Counted from the first letter of the stretch, positions 5,258-12,601 are shown. The stretch is 12,663 bases of DNA from Candidatus Omnitrophota bacterium (GCA_030631705.1 DAOVKQ010000005.1:1-12663); one strand, 5' to 3'. Notes: generated by a model not told the origin, from the sequence alone. Program-made: numbers and translations.

Positions 5258-6919
5258 TTAGGGGATAGATAGTGATTTTATCTTCTCAAGCGCCTCCGTA
5301 ATAACGCTTTTTAGATATTTAATTTCCTCGTCTTTTTCTTTACTCTCAGCAGCAAGCCCTTGAATCTTACTATCCTTAAAACCGGAGTGTTCAGCAAGAA
5401 GTTGCCTTAAAGATCTAATCTCACTGTTTTGACGCTTAATCTTATCAGTCAAATTCTCAATTCTAAGTTGTTTTCCAACCGGCAGAAAAGATGTCTTACC
5501 AGCCTTGGACTCAACTTCCAGCTTCTTATTAAGAGAAGCTATCTGTTTGTTTGCCCGCTTAAGGCCAGCCGACAGATCTTTATTCTGAGCATTGACACTG
5601 GCAAGGCTTTCCTGTAGTTCAAGCATAAGCTTCTCACTTTTATCCAGGCTATTCAGATTATCTTTTATCGTCTTTTCGGCTGAAGATAATTTTTTCTTTA
5701 AAGAAACTAACTCTTTTTTCTTGCCCGGAGGAATCCTGTAAACCACCTTACCCGCAGCTGTTGGTTTGGGTTCAACAGAGGCGGAAACAATTTCAGCCTT
5801 TGCCTCATCAAGCCGCAAAGACAACTGTTTATTTTCTTTCTCTAACCGTTTTAGCTGTTGCCTCAGGTTTTTAACTGATTCTGATTCTTTACCGGCCAGC
5901 TCTAGTTTAGCCTCTAATTTAGCATATTTCTTATCCTGAGAATAAATCTTGCTGGTAAAAGAATCGATCTCTTTATTTAAACGGATAATATCCTTATCTT
6001 TACCGGCCAATTCCTTTTTAAGCCTGGCAGAATCTTCCTCTAACTTCTGGATAACGGCCTTCTTGTCATAAACATCTTTTTTCATGTATCCCACGTAATC
6101 ACTTACCTGATTAAACTCCTTACTTTTTGAATCCAGCTTCTTTTCAATATCCTTAACTACCAATGTAAGCCCTTTTTCTTTTTTGGAAAAGGCCGCGGCT
6201 TCATCTTTAAGTTTAATGATACAGTCTTCTTTCTCGTTTATGCTCCATTTTATTTTCTTTATCTCCTTATCCTTAACGGCAATATCTTTCTTAAAGGAGC
6301 TGATCTTTTCCCTTGATTGCGTTAATTCGGAGTTCAAATAAACCGAGTGTCCCTCGGACTTCTCAAGTTCCTGACTGAGTTTTTTCTCCTTTTCGCTTGC
6401 AATCCTAAGGTTCTCTTTTAACTCAGCAACAAGCTTATCTTTTTTATTCATAGTCAGTAAATTATCCTCTAAATACTTATCCCGGGTTTCTATATCTTTC
6501 TTAAAACGGCTGATATCTTCGTATTTAGAGGAAATATCATCCTTTAACGCCTTGATATCCTGTTTAAACCGCGCGATATCTTTGTGTTTTAAGTTCAATT
6601 GCTCTTTTGCTTTTTGAATGTCGGAAATAAGCTGTTTTTCTTTTGCGGAAGCTGTTTTCAAACTTTCCCGCAATTCAAGAATGAGATTTTCCTTTAAAGA
6701 AAGCTCCTTTAAATAGATTAGAATCTTTTCTTTTTCTTTCTTAATATCCGACAATCTGTTTTGCAAAGGCTTAAGCTTGAGCTTTTGAACCTCGATGTCG
6801 TTATCCAATTCTTTTAGCCTTTCCTGAAAAACTTTCTTTGCATCGTCGGAATAAACAGAGAACGACAAGCAAAAAACAATAATGAGGAAAAATAGGAATG
6901 ATTTTCTTGAGTCTATCAT
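5258..6919 (-). CDS. Exported long coiled-coil protein of unknown function
   Basis: 553 residues. An N-terminal signal peptide (hydrophobic core about 7-22, likely cleaved near VYS-DD at 22-26) sends it across the inner membrane. No lipobox fits around Cys17. Nearly all the rest is predicted coiled coil in three parts (about 27-380, 401-470, 486-551), separated by breaks at 381-400 (two prolines, then IPPG) and 473-485. Internal repeats keep heptad phase: ENLILELRESL (77) recurs as DKLVAELKENL (161), 84 residues apart; DIARFKQDI (114), DISRFKKDI (135), KISSFKKDI (205) and DIIRLNKEI (310) are 21, 70 and 105 apart, all multiples of seven. It has its own strong promoter and lies between the helicase (divergent) and the pilin genes. 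It may be a periplasmic spacer or cell-envelope scaffold, but I do not recognise the family. Confidence 0.8.
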   Translation of the reverse strand: MIDSRKSFLFFLIIVFCLSFSVYSDDAKKVFQERLKELDNDIEVQKLKLKPLQNRLSDIKKEKEKILIYLKELSLKENLILELRESLKTASAKEKQLISDIQKAKEQLNLKHKDIARFKQDIKALKDDISSKYEDISRFKKDIETRDKYLEDNLLTMNKKDKLVAELKENLRIASEKEKKLSQELEKSEGHSVYLNSELTQSREKISSFKKDIAVKDKEIKKIKWSINEKEDCIIKLKDEAAAFSKKEKGLTLVVKDIEKKLDSKSKEFNQVSDYVGYMKKDVYDKKAVIQKLEEDSARLKKELAGKDKDIIRLNKEIDSFTSKIYSQDKKYAKLEAKLELAGKESESVKNLRQQLKRLEKENKQLSLRLDEAKAEIVSASVEPKPTAAGKVVYRIPPGKKKELVSLKKKLSSAEKTIKDNLNSLDKSEKLMLELQESLASVNAQNKDLSAGLKRANKQIASLNKKLEVESKAGKTSFLPVGKQLRIENLTDKIKRQNSEIRSLRQLLAEHSGFKDSKIQGLAAESKEKDEEIKYLKSVITEALEKIKSLSIP

Positions 6920-6941
6920 AGTTTTATTACTTCTGATTTAA

Positions 6942-6969
6942 ATTATACCTATTAGCATACCGTTGTCAA
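6942..6969 (-). promoter_or_regulatory. Consensus sigma-70-type promoter for the coiled-coil gene
   Basis: On the minus strand TTGACA (6969-6964) and TATAAT (6947-6942) are both perfect hexamers, separated by 16 bases. The predicted start of transcription is near 6935, giving a leader of about 16 bases before the ATG at 6919. The leader has only a weak ribosome site (GAAG about ten bases before the ATG). Confidence 0.75.
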
Positions 6970-7028
6970 ATGCTTTTTGCCGCTGATTCATCAAGGGTGT
7001 ACCTAAATAGGACGTCTGTATAACTATA

Positions 7029-7037
7029 TGGTATAAT
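7029..7037 (+). promoter_or_regulatory. Extended -10 promoter overlapping the first helicase ATG
   Basis: TGGTATAAT at 7029-7037 is a perfect extended -10 element (TGnTATAAT). No good -35 is present, as is common for this type. The predicted first base of the RNA is 7044 or 7045, which coincides with the second ATG of the helicase frame (7045). No Shine-Dalgarno sequence precedes either ATG. Confidence 0.6.
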
Positions 7038-7044
7038 GTTTCTC

Positions 7045-8979
7045 ATGGAAGATAATTTTCAATTGGATGAATTTCAGTCTTGCGCAATCAGCTACGCGCG
7101 CAAAAACTACTCCGTAATAGTTTCCGCCCCTACCGGAGCAGGCAAAACACTGATAGCAGAATATATAATAGAAGACTGCATTAGAAACGGTGAAGGCGTA
7201 GTCTACACTGCCCCCATTAAAGCACTCAGTAACCAAAAATTCAGGGACCTTTCTAAAAAATATCCCGGTAAAGTAGGGCTGTTAACCGGTGATATAAGTA
7301 TTAATCCAAGAGCCGAGATAATGATTATGACTACGGAAATATTTCGTAATGCCATACTCACTGAACCCCAAAGATTTAAGACAAGGACCTGGATCATCTT
7401 TGACGAGATCCATTATCTTGACGACATTGAACGCGGCACGGTATGGGAAGAAACAATAATACTGTTACCTAAACATATGCGCCTTTTAGCATTAAGCGCT
7501 ACCTTACCGAATATAGACGAATTCATATCCTGGCTTAATTCTGTTCATAATTTCCCTATCAAAAAAGTAGTAGAAAGAATAAGGCCTGTCCCCCTGAATC
7601 TTAGAGCCCAATGCGATAATAGAATATTTCAAAATATAAAAGAGCTTCAAGCCTCGGGCCTGCTGCATAAAAAAACCAGGAAAAAATCTTATACGGCGGC
7701 ACATATAAAATATAACAGGCTCTCAACACTAATAACGCACCTGAGCGACTGCTCTCTCTTACCCTGTATATATTTTTCTTTCTCCAGAAAAAAGTGTGAG
7801 GAATTTGCCGGAGAAATTTGCGGTTTCAATTTTCTGACAAAAGAACAATCGGATAAACTTCTTAATACATTTAAAGCCCTCGTCGCTAAATTTGATATTG
7901 GAGACGACCCCAATATAAACTTGCTGTACCCTTTGATTAAAAACGGTATTGCTTACCACCATGCCGGCCTTTTACCTGCCCTTAAGGAGACAATTGAAAG
8001 GCTCTTCTCTACCGGCCTTTTAAAAATGATTTTTGCTACGGAAACTTTTGCCTTAGGCATTAATATGCCCGCCAAAACTGTGGTTTTTGATGCCATTTAC
8101 AAATACTACGGGAGAAGTTTCCATTATTTAAAAACCCGCGACTTCTATCAAATGGCCGGGCGCGCCGGACGCCGTAATATTGACAAACAGGGTTATATCT
8201 ACCTGAGGATACGCCCTTTCCGTTACGATTTCCCTGATATAGAAAAGATACTCTACGGCAAATATGAACCTATAACCAGCCAGTTAAGAAGCTGCTATGC
8301 CACAATTTTAAACCTTTACAGAATTATGCAGGAAAAGTTATATGATATATATCCGCGCTCTTTTCATTTTTACCAGGCAAACCAGTTCAGGAAAAAAGAA
8401 GCCTTCCAACTGTTAAAAAGAAAAGTGCTGCTTCTGAAAGAAATGGATTACATTACTGAGGACGGTATAAGCAGTAAAGGAATCTTGGCTTCCAAAGTTT
8501 ACAGCTTTGAGCTCCAGATCGGCCAACTATATGAATCAGGATTTCTGGATGGCCTTGACGAATTAGGGTTATTTAAAACAATATGTTCCCTGGTATACGA
8601 ACCGCGGAAGAATGAACAGAAAGCACAGATTTCAAAAAAAACAAAAAGAATAAAAAGAGACCTGAAAGGTTTTATTGAAGCAATCCACAGAGAAGAAAGA
8701 AAGTTTCAGATTTACCCAATAAGTAAAAGATTCTACTTTGACATATCCGAAGCCGCCCGGGCCTGGTACGAGGGATATGATTTTTATAAACTGTATAAAT
8801 TCTGCTACGCCGATGAAGGAGAAATATTAAGGTATTTCCGGATGACAATTCAAGTGTTAAAAGAAGTACGTTCCTCAGAAGTAATAAAAGCTCCTTTAGC
8901 GTCAACAATAAATAACTGCCTGAAGAAAGTAAACCGGGGTATCATAAACGCGGAAAACCAGCTGCGCCGGGAAATATAG
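7045..8979 (+). CDS. Ski2/Mtr4-like superfamily 2 helicase, compact
   Basis: 644 residues if started at 7045; an in-frame ATG at 7036 adds three residues but overlaps the -10 box. Motifs: Gln11 (DEFQ), Walker A APTGAGKT (28-35), TAPIKALSNQK, Walker B DEIH (120-123), SAT (152-154), IYFSFSRKKCE, FATETFALGINMPA and QMAGRAGRR (369-377). These define a DEAD/DEAH-type 3'-5' helicase of the Ski2/Mtr4/HelY branch, which mostly unwinds RNA for decay or ribosome maturation. The C-terminus has a short DSHCT-like helical bundle with ARAWYEGYDF and DEGEILRYFRM. Mtr4 and HelY are near 900-1000 residues; I see no room for the arch/stalk insertion. This is the only plus-strand gene, divergent from the coiled-coil gene and convergent with glgC. 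A role in RNA processing is likely; the substrate is not visible. Confidence 0.85.
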   Translation: MEDNFQLDEFQSCAISYARKNYSVIVSAPTGAGKTLIAEYIIEDCIRNGEGVVYTAPIKALSNQKFRDLSKKYPGKVGLLTGDISINPRAEIMIMTTEIFRNAILTEPQRFKTRTWIIFDEIHYLDDIERGTVWEETIILLPKHMRLLALSATLPNIDEFISWLNSVHNFPIKKVVERIRPVPLNLRAQCDNRIFQNIKELQASGLLHKKTRKKSYTAAHIKYNRLSTLITHLSDCSLLPCIYFSFSRKKCEEFAGEICGFNFLTKEQSDKLLNTFKALVAKFDIGDDPNINLLYPLIKNGIAYHHAGLLPALKETIERLFSTGLLKMIFATETFALGINMPAKTVVFDAIYKYYGRSFHYLKTRDFYQMAGRAGRRNIDKQGYIYLRIRPFRYDFPDIEKILYGKYEPITSQLRSCYATILNLYRIMQEKLYDIYPRSFHFYQANQFRKKEAFQLLKRKVLLLKEMDYITEDGISSKGILASKVYSFELQIGQLYESGFLDGLDELGLFKTICSLVYEPRKNEQKAQISKKTKRIKRDLKGFIEAIHREERKFQIYPISKRFYFDISEAARAWYEGYDFYKLYKFCYADEGEILRYFRMTIQVLKEVRSSEVIKAPLASTINNCLKKVNRGIINAENQLRREI

Positions 8980-9005
8980 GCGCTGCTGCATAATAGCACC
9001 AGCGC
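8980..9005 (+). terminator. Hairpin directly after the helicase stop (terminator candidate)
   Basis: GCGCTG (8980-8985) pairs with CAGCGC (9000-9005). After one C-C mismatch TGC (8987-8989) pairs with GCA (8996-8998), closing a six-base loop, so nine pairs in all. It begins right after the TAG stop. No T-tract follows, so it may act as a 3'-end stabiliser or a factor-assisted terminator rather than a classic intrinsic terminator. Confidence 0.5.
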
Positions 9006-9020
9006 TAATCGCTGTAATCG

Positions 9021-9053
9021 GGTTCTTTCGTCCAACTTAAACAAGAAAGAACC
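9021..9053. terminator. Hairpin between convergent helicase and glgC (bidirectional terminator candidate)
   Basis: GGTTCTTTC (9021-9029) and GAAAGAACC (9045-9053) form a perfect nine-base inverted repeat with a 15-base loop, eight bases from the end of glgC. Symmetric stems between converging genes often stop transcription from both sides. There is no run of T after the stem in either direction, which lowers confidence. Confidence 0.5.
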
Positions 9054-9061
9054 AAATATAG

Positions 9062-10285
9062 TCAGCGGTAGAGGTCTTTACGAAAACCTCTCTTTAATAC
9101 GGTAATACCGCAGGAATCGGCAAAAGACTGCTTTAAATCCAACTCCCCGCCCATACCGATAGTAGTATTCTTATCAATCACGTTAAACCTGTCTATAATA
9201 GCTTTATTAATTTTACAGTTCTTTTTAATGTCGGTAAAATCCATAATAATGGAATCCCTGATTTCGCATCCTTCTTCTATTTTAACGGCTCTGCCGATAA
9301 TGGAATTAAAAACTTTCGAGCCCCAAATTTTCGCCCCTTCGTTTATTAAAGAATTATTGATTTCCGATTCCACAATATAAGCCGGGGGATAATCCAGGTG
9401 AGAAGCGTATATCGGCCAGTTTTTATTATCCAGATCCAGCTTCGGGTTTTTGCCTAAAAGATCCATGTTTGCCCGCCAATAGCTGTCAATCGTGCCTACA
9501 TCGCGCCAGTAAAAGGCTTCTTCGCGTTTTTTTAAAGAAGGAATCCTGTTTTTTGAAAAATCGTAGGCAAAAACGTTAGCCCCCTTTTCGACCATATAAG
9601 GAACGATATCTCTTCCAAAATCATGAGTAGTGGTTTTTCTCTCTACCTCTCCAAGAGTTTGCATAAGAATATCGGCATCAAAGATATAATTCCCCATTGA
9701 AGCATAGACAGTTTCATTTCCCTCAATAACGGGCTTCTCTTTAAATTCAGTTACTTTTGAATTATCATCAAAACTAACTACTCCGAATTTTTTTGCCTCT
9801 TCGATATTTACGGGAACTACGGAAATAGTAAGGTCAGCGTGGGTTTTAACATGAAAATCTATCATTTGCTTTATGTTCATTCTGTAAATATGGTCGCCTC
9901 CGAATATAGCTACTAATTTGGGCCTAAAATCATAAATAAGATTTATATTCTGATATACCGAATCCGCCGTGCCGCGGTACCACTCTTTTATATTCTCGCG
10001 GCGCATCTGAGGCGGAACAATAGTAATGAAATGTTTGGATAAAACACCTGTTTTGTTCCATGTAGTTCTAACATGCTCTATTAAAGACTGGGATTTGTAC
10101 TGAACCAGAATATATATGGAATAAATTCCCGAATTTACCAAGTTACTCAAAGCAAAATCTATAATTCTATACTTACCGCCAAAGGGAGTAGACGGTTTTG
10201 TCCGTTCTAAAGTAAGAGGATAAAGCCTCTCGCCTCTTCCTCCTGCTAAAACCAAAGCAAGTGTTGATTCTCTCATGATACTCAT
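9062..10285 (-). CDS. glgC: Glucose-1-phosphate adenylyltransferase (ADP-glucose pyrophosphorylase)
   Basis: 407 residues, the normal length. It makes ADP-glucose from glucose 1-phosphate and ATP, the committed step of bacterial glycogen synthesis, in the cytoplasm. The catalytic nucleotidyltransferase domain carries LAGGRGERLYPLT (13-25), KPSTPFGGKYRIIDFALSN, GTADSVYQN, the metal-binding GGDH loop, EFKEKP (Lys near glucose 1-phosphate), SMGNYIF, FGRDIVP and YWRDVGTIDSYW. The last about 110 residues are the left-handed beta-helix, with hexapeptide-like turns (SLINEGAKIWGSKVFNSIIGR). The start at 10285 is favoured by GAGGAG seven bases upstream; a second ATG at 10276 is possible. It is the last gene of a four-gene run and starts four bases after the antiporter stop. 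No glycogen synthase or branching enzyme is in the window. Confidence 0.95.
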   Translation of the reverse strand: MSIMRESTLALVLAGGRGERLYPLTLERTKPSTPFGGKYRIIDFALSNLVNSGIYSIYILVQYKSQSLIEHVRTTWNKTGVLSKHFITIVPPQMRRENIKEWYRGTADSVYQNINLIYDFRPKLVAIFGGDHIYRMNIKQMIDFHVKTHADLTISVVPVNIEEAKKFGVVSFDDNSKVTEFKEKPVIEGNETVYASMGNYIFDADILMQTLGEVERKTTTHDFGRDIVPYMVEKGANVFAYDFSKNRIPSLKKREEAFYWRDVGTIDSYWRANMDLLGKNPKLDLDNKNWPIYASHLDYPPAYIVESEINNSLINEGAKIWGSKVFNSIIGRAVKIEEGCEIRDSIIMDFTDIKKNCKINKAIIDRFNVIDKNTTIGMGGELDLKQSFADSCGITVLKRGFRKDLYR

Positions 10286-10289
10286 AAAA

Positions 10290-11477
10290 TTACTCCTCTT
10301 TTATTTCGCCTGCCTTGACAAGAGAGAACTTAGTAATGGAAGGCCCAATCAATTCAAAAACAACCGTAGTGGCTATGGTTATTGTCAATATCAAATCCCC
10401 CCATCCACCATTAAGGCTATGCTTAGCTACTAAAGCGCAAGCTAATGCTACTCCTGCCTGAGGGATTAAGGCAAGTCCCATATATTTCTTTACCAGACGC
10501 GGAGAATCAACAATTACCGCGCCAAAAAAAGCTCCCACATATTTACCCAGAGTACGGAAAATTATAAAAGCTAAAGCCAAACCACCGCCCGCTAAAAGAA
10601 CCCTGACATCCAGACTTGCTCCTGCCAGCACAAAAAAGATAATATAAAGTGGTGTTTCGATATCCCGCAAAGAATTAAAGAATTGACTGCTCATTCTGTT
10701 TGTATTCACTAAAACCGCCCCCATAAACATACAAGCCAACAACACAGAGAAATTAAAAGAATAGGCTAATCCGATAGTCAAGAATAAAAAACCCAGAGTA
10801 TAAATCAAACGCTCTTTGACCGAGGTAATAAGATGGGTAAATTTATTAAAAATTACGGCTGTTAATCCTCCCACAAGAAACGAACCAGCTATCTCCATAG
10901 CAGATTTAGATAAAGCATTAAAAACTGCTGTGATACCGATAGTATGGGCAATGAATGATTTGGCTAAAGCTAAAGATAAAGCGAAAATAATCAAGGCCCA
11001 GGCATCATCTATAGCCACAATCCCCAACAGGGTATCAGTAAATTCTCCTCTGCTCCTATATTCCTGAGTCACCATTACAACAGCAGCAGGAGCGGTCGCA
11101 GTTGCAATCGCGCCAAAAATAAAAGCAATATAAAAAGGCTGGTGAAAAATAAGCCAAAAAACAAAAGATACTAACAGCCATGCAGCAAAGGCAGATGTTA
11201 TAGATATGCTTACTACCGCTTTACCTACGCGCCTAAAGATTCCCAGAGAAAAACTTGCTCCCAGACTGAAAGCAATCATTCCCAGAACAATATTAGAGAA
11301 AAATTCCGAGGCAAGAAAAAGTTTATGGGAAACTAAATTAAGTAAGCCGGGGGACAGCAGGATTCCTAAAGCAATATAGGCAGTAATTGTGGGTATTTTA
11401 AACTTCTTTACTAAACGCGAGGAAAAAAAGCTTAAGATAAAAACTATTGCCAAACTTAAAATGGGATCTTTTATCAT
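10290..11477 (-). CDS. CPA2-family cation/proton antiporter, membrane domain only
   Basis: 395 residues, almost all membrane helices (about 11-13), matching the Na+/H+ exchanger fold of the CPA2 (NapA/KefB-like) family in the inner membrane. Key sites are TATAPAA (126-132), the unwound-helix motif of the ion site; the adjacent aspartates Asp157-Asp158 in VAIDDAW; Lys312 in RTLGKYVGA; and LIPQAGVALA (337-346). In this family a DD pair marks likely electrogenic exchange, whereas ND is electroneutral, so exchange of Na+ (or K+) for more than one H+ is inferred. The C-terminus stops soon after the last helix. No KTN/RCK, TrkA-C or universal-stress domain is attached, although the adjoining upstream gene encodes a CBS pair that could supply regulation. 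The start at 11477 has a modest AAGG about nine bases upstream. Confidence 0.88.
   Translation of the reverse strand: MIKDPILSLAIVFILSFFSSRLVKKFKIPTITAYIALGILLSPGLLNLVSHKLFLASEFFSNIVLGMIAFSLGASFSLGIFRRVGKAVVSISITSAFAAWLLVSFVFWLIFHQPFYIAFIFGAIATATAPAAVVMVTQEYRSRGEFTDTLLGIVAIDDAWALIIFALSLALAKSFIAHTIGITAVFNALSKSAMEIAGSFLVGGLTAVIFNKFTHLITSVKERLIYTLGFLFLTIGLAYSFNFSVLLACMFMGAVLVNTNRMSSQFFNSLRDIETPLYIIFFVLAGASLDVRVLLAGGGLALAFIIFRTLGKYVGAFFGAVIVDSPRLVKKYMGLALIPQAGVALACALVAKHSLNGGWGDLILTITIATTVVFELIGPSITKFSLVKAGEIKEE
10293..10298 (-). promoter_or_regulatory. Ribosome binding site of glgC inside the antiporter stop region
   Basis: GAGGAG on the minus strand is also the last two Glu codons of the antiporter, followed by its TAA and four T before the glgC ATG. 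Spacing to the ATG at 10285 is seven bases. Translation of glgC is therefore probably coupled to that of the antiporter. Confidence 0.7.
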
Positions 11478-11521
11478 AAATCTGCCTTACTTTCATTCAA
11501 CTTTCCGCGATCATTCCTGCC

Positions 11522-11986
11522 TTAAACAATACCCTTTTCCTGGAACATTCTCCAGACAATATCAAAAATTCCGATTATACCCAAGAGCCGGTTTTCTTCA
11601 TCAACTACAGGAAGCTGGTCTTTGTCCTGTAAGCGCATAATGCTATAAGCCTCCTTGAGCACCATATCTTCTTTTAACGATAGAAAATCAATGTCCATGA
11701 TATCATCAACAAGTATAAGTTCTCCCATGGAAGGAGCCGGCTCCAAATCAAAAGCATCTTCGTCTATCTCTACAAAAGGAATGTTTTTCAAGAATTTTGC
11801 TTCCTGGGTCTTCAATATCTCCAGAAGATTGGCAAAATACACAACACCAATCAGATGCTCCTTATCATCAACCACAGTAATTAAAGGAAGAGAGTGAAAG
11901 CCCTTAAATAGATTGAGCAAACTCCTTAAGGAAGTGGAGCGCTTTACCTTTATAACATCTTTTTTTATCACTTCCTGCACTTTCAT
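11522..11986 (-). CDS. Stand-alone CBS-pair protein
   Basis: 154 residues from the ATG at 11986, preceded by AAGGTGG with about four bases spacing. A longer frame to 12031 would add 15 residues (MSLCGRIIIYAEGGF) without a ribosome site and is rejected. CBS1 covers about residues 3-58 (VIKVKRSTSL, LPLITVVDDKEHLIGVVYFANLL) and CBS2 about 93-148 (DIMDIDFLSLKEDMVLKEA, DQLPVVDEENRLLGIIGIFDIV). They are joined by an acidic linker at about 70-85 (FVEIDEDAFDLEPAP). CBS pairs bind adenine nucleotides such as AMP, ADP, ATP or S-adenosylmethionine and regulate partner proteins. There is no membrane segment or enzymatic domain. It lies between the EIIA gene and the antiporter and is likely a soluble energy-state sensor for one of them. 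The ligand is unknown. Confidence 0.85.
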   Translation of the reverse strand: MKVQEVIKKDVIKVKRSTSLRSLLNLFKGFHSLPLITVVDDKEHLIGVVYFANLLEILKTQEAKFLKNIPFVEIDEDAFDLEPAPSMGELILVDDIMDIDFLSLKEDMVLKEAYSIMRLQDKDQLPVVDEENRLLGIIGIFDIVWRMFQEKGIV

Positions 11987-12005
11987 AAATCCACCTTCAG
12001 CATAT

Positions 12006-12011
12006 ATTATA
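12006..12011 (-). promoter_or_regulatory. Possible internal -10 box upstream of the CBS gene
   Basis: TATAAT on the minus strand lies 19 bases before the CBS ATG, in the gap after the EIIA gene. The -35 position is poor (TAAGTG), so this is a weak candidate for an internal promoter. The 79-base gap is otherwise AT-rich and holds no clear terminator. Confidence 0.25.
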
Positions 12012-12065
12012 ATTCTACCACACAAGGACACTTATATAAAAAGAAAATTAAAAGTCTAAGTCTCA

Positions 12066-12524
12066 TTAAATACTTTCAAAATTCTTAATTACAGCAATCA
12101 ACTCTGTCGCTGTATTAGCAGACATCAACTCTCTGCGAAAAGAGGCATTCATTAAAAGCTTGGACAACTCTGCCAGAAGTCTTAAATAAAGATTCAAATC
12201 ATTAGGGGCTGCCCCCATAAGAAAAATAAGGTTAACTTTCTGGCCGTCTATAGACTTAAACTCTATGCCCGCGCCCGACTTTCCAAAACCGATAGCAAAC
12301 CCGGAAGCGGCTGTTGTCCTTGCATGAGGTATAGCAATCCCATAGCCGATCCCCGTAGAACCCAAAGACTCCCTCTCTAAAACATCTTTAACAAACTTTT
12401 CTAAATCTGATATTTTCCCCGCGCTAAACAAGCAGGAAGCGATTTCTTTTACAATCTCTTCTTTGCCGGCTACTTTTAATTCCATTATGCAGCAATCCTC
12501 TTTTAAGTAGTCAGATACTCTCAT
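12066..12524 (-). CDS. PTS EIIA (fructose/mannitol/nitrogen type) single-domain protein
   Basis: 152 residues, the normal size of a single PTS_EIIA_2 domain. GIAIPHAR places the phosphorylated His at 67, preceded by the usual RESLGSTGIGYG (51-62). The domain continues with GIEFKSIDGQKVNLIFLMGAA and a helix LYLRLLAELSKLL (112-124). The equivalent of the second conserved His of many members (HLxLL) is Tyr113 here. No EIIB, EIIC, HPr or EI gene is nearby. In genomes without a full sugar-transporting PTS, such lone EIIA proteins usually act as regulators: E. coli EIIA-Ntr controls K+ uptake through TrkA and KdpD. It heads a run with CBS, antiporter and GlgC genes (34-base true gap to the next frame's upstream limit). 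GAGGAGG stands six bases before the ATG. Confidence 0.88.
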   Translation of the reverse strand: MRVSDYLKEDCCIMELKVAGKEEIVKEIASCLFSAGKISDLEKFVKDVLERESLGSTGIGYGIAIPHARTTAASGFAIGFGKSGAGIEFKSIDGQKVNLIFLMGAAPNDLNLYLRLLAELSKLLMNASFRRELMSANTATELIAVIKNFESI

Positions 12525-12530
12525 TATAGT

Positions 12531-12537
12531 CCTCCTC
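12531..12537 (-). promoter_or_regulatory. Strong ribosome binding site of the EIIA gene
   Basis: GAGGAGG on the minus strand, six bases before the ATG at 12524, is the best Shine-Dalgarno match in the window. Just upstream a TATTAT (12545-12540) could be a -10 box, but I find no matching -35, so no promoter is called. Confidence 0.7.
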
Positions 12538-12601
12538 GTATAATATGTTTATCAGCACCGTTGAATTACACTATATCTATTTACTTAAATCTCTATTGAA
12601 T

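Noticed and set aside
6853..6919. Lipoprotein signal on the coiled-coil protein because of Cys17
   Set aside because: The residues before the Cys (IIVF) do not fit a lipobox, and a type I cleavage site near VYS-DD fits better.
7036..7044. Helicase start at the first ATG (7036)
   Set aside because: That ATG overlaps the TATAAT box, so it would lie upstream of the predicted RNA start. It stays possible only if another promoter further upstream is used.
7203..7962. Several minus-strand open frames of 64-74 codons inside the helicase
   Set aside because: They overlap conserved helicase motifs on the other strand and show no protein features of their own.
11389..11897. Plus-strand open frames of about 80 codons opposite the antiporter and CBS genes
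   Set aside because: They have low-complexity or arbitrary composition and lie wholly inside strongly supported genes.
11987..12031. Longer N-terminus for the CBS protein (MSLCGRIIIYAEGGF)
   Set aside because: It has no ribosome site, whereas ATG at 11986 has AAGGTGG just upstream and begins right at the CBS fold.
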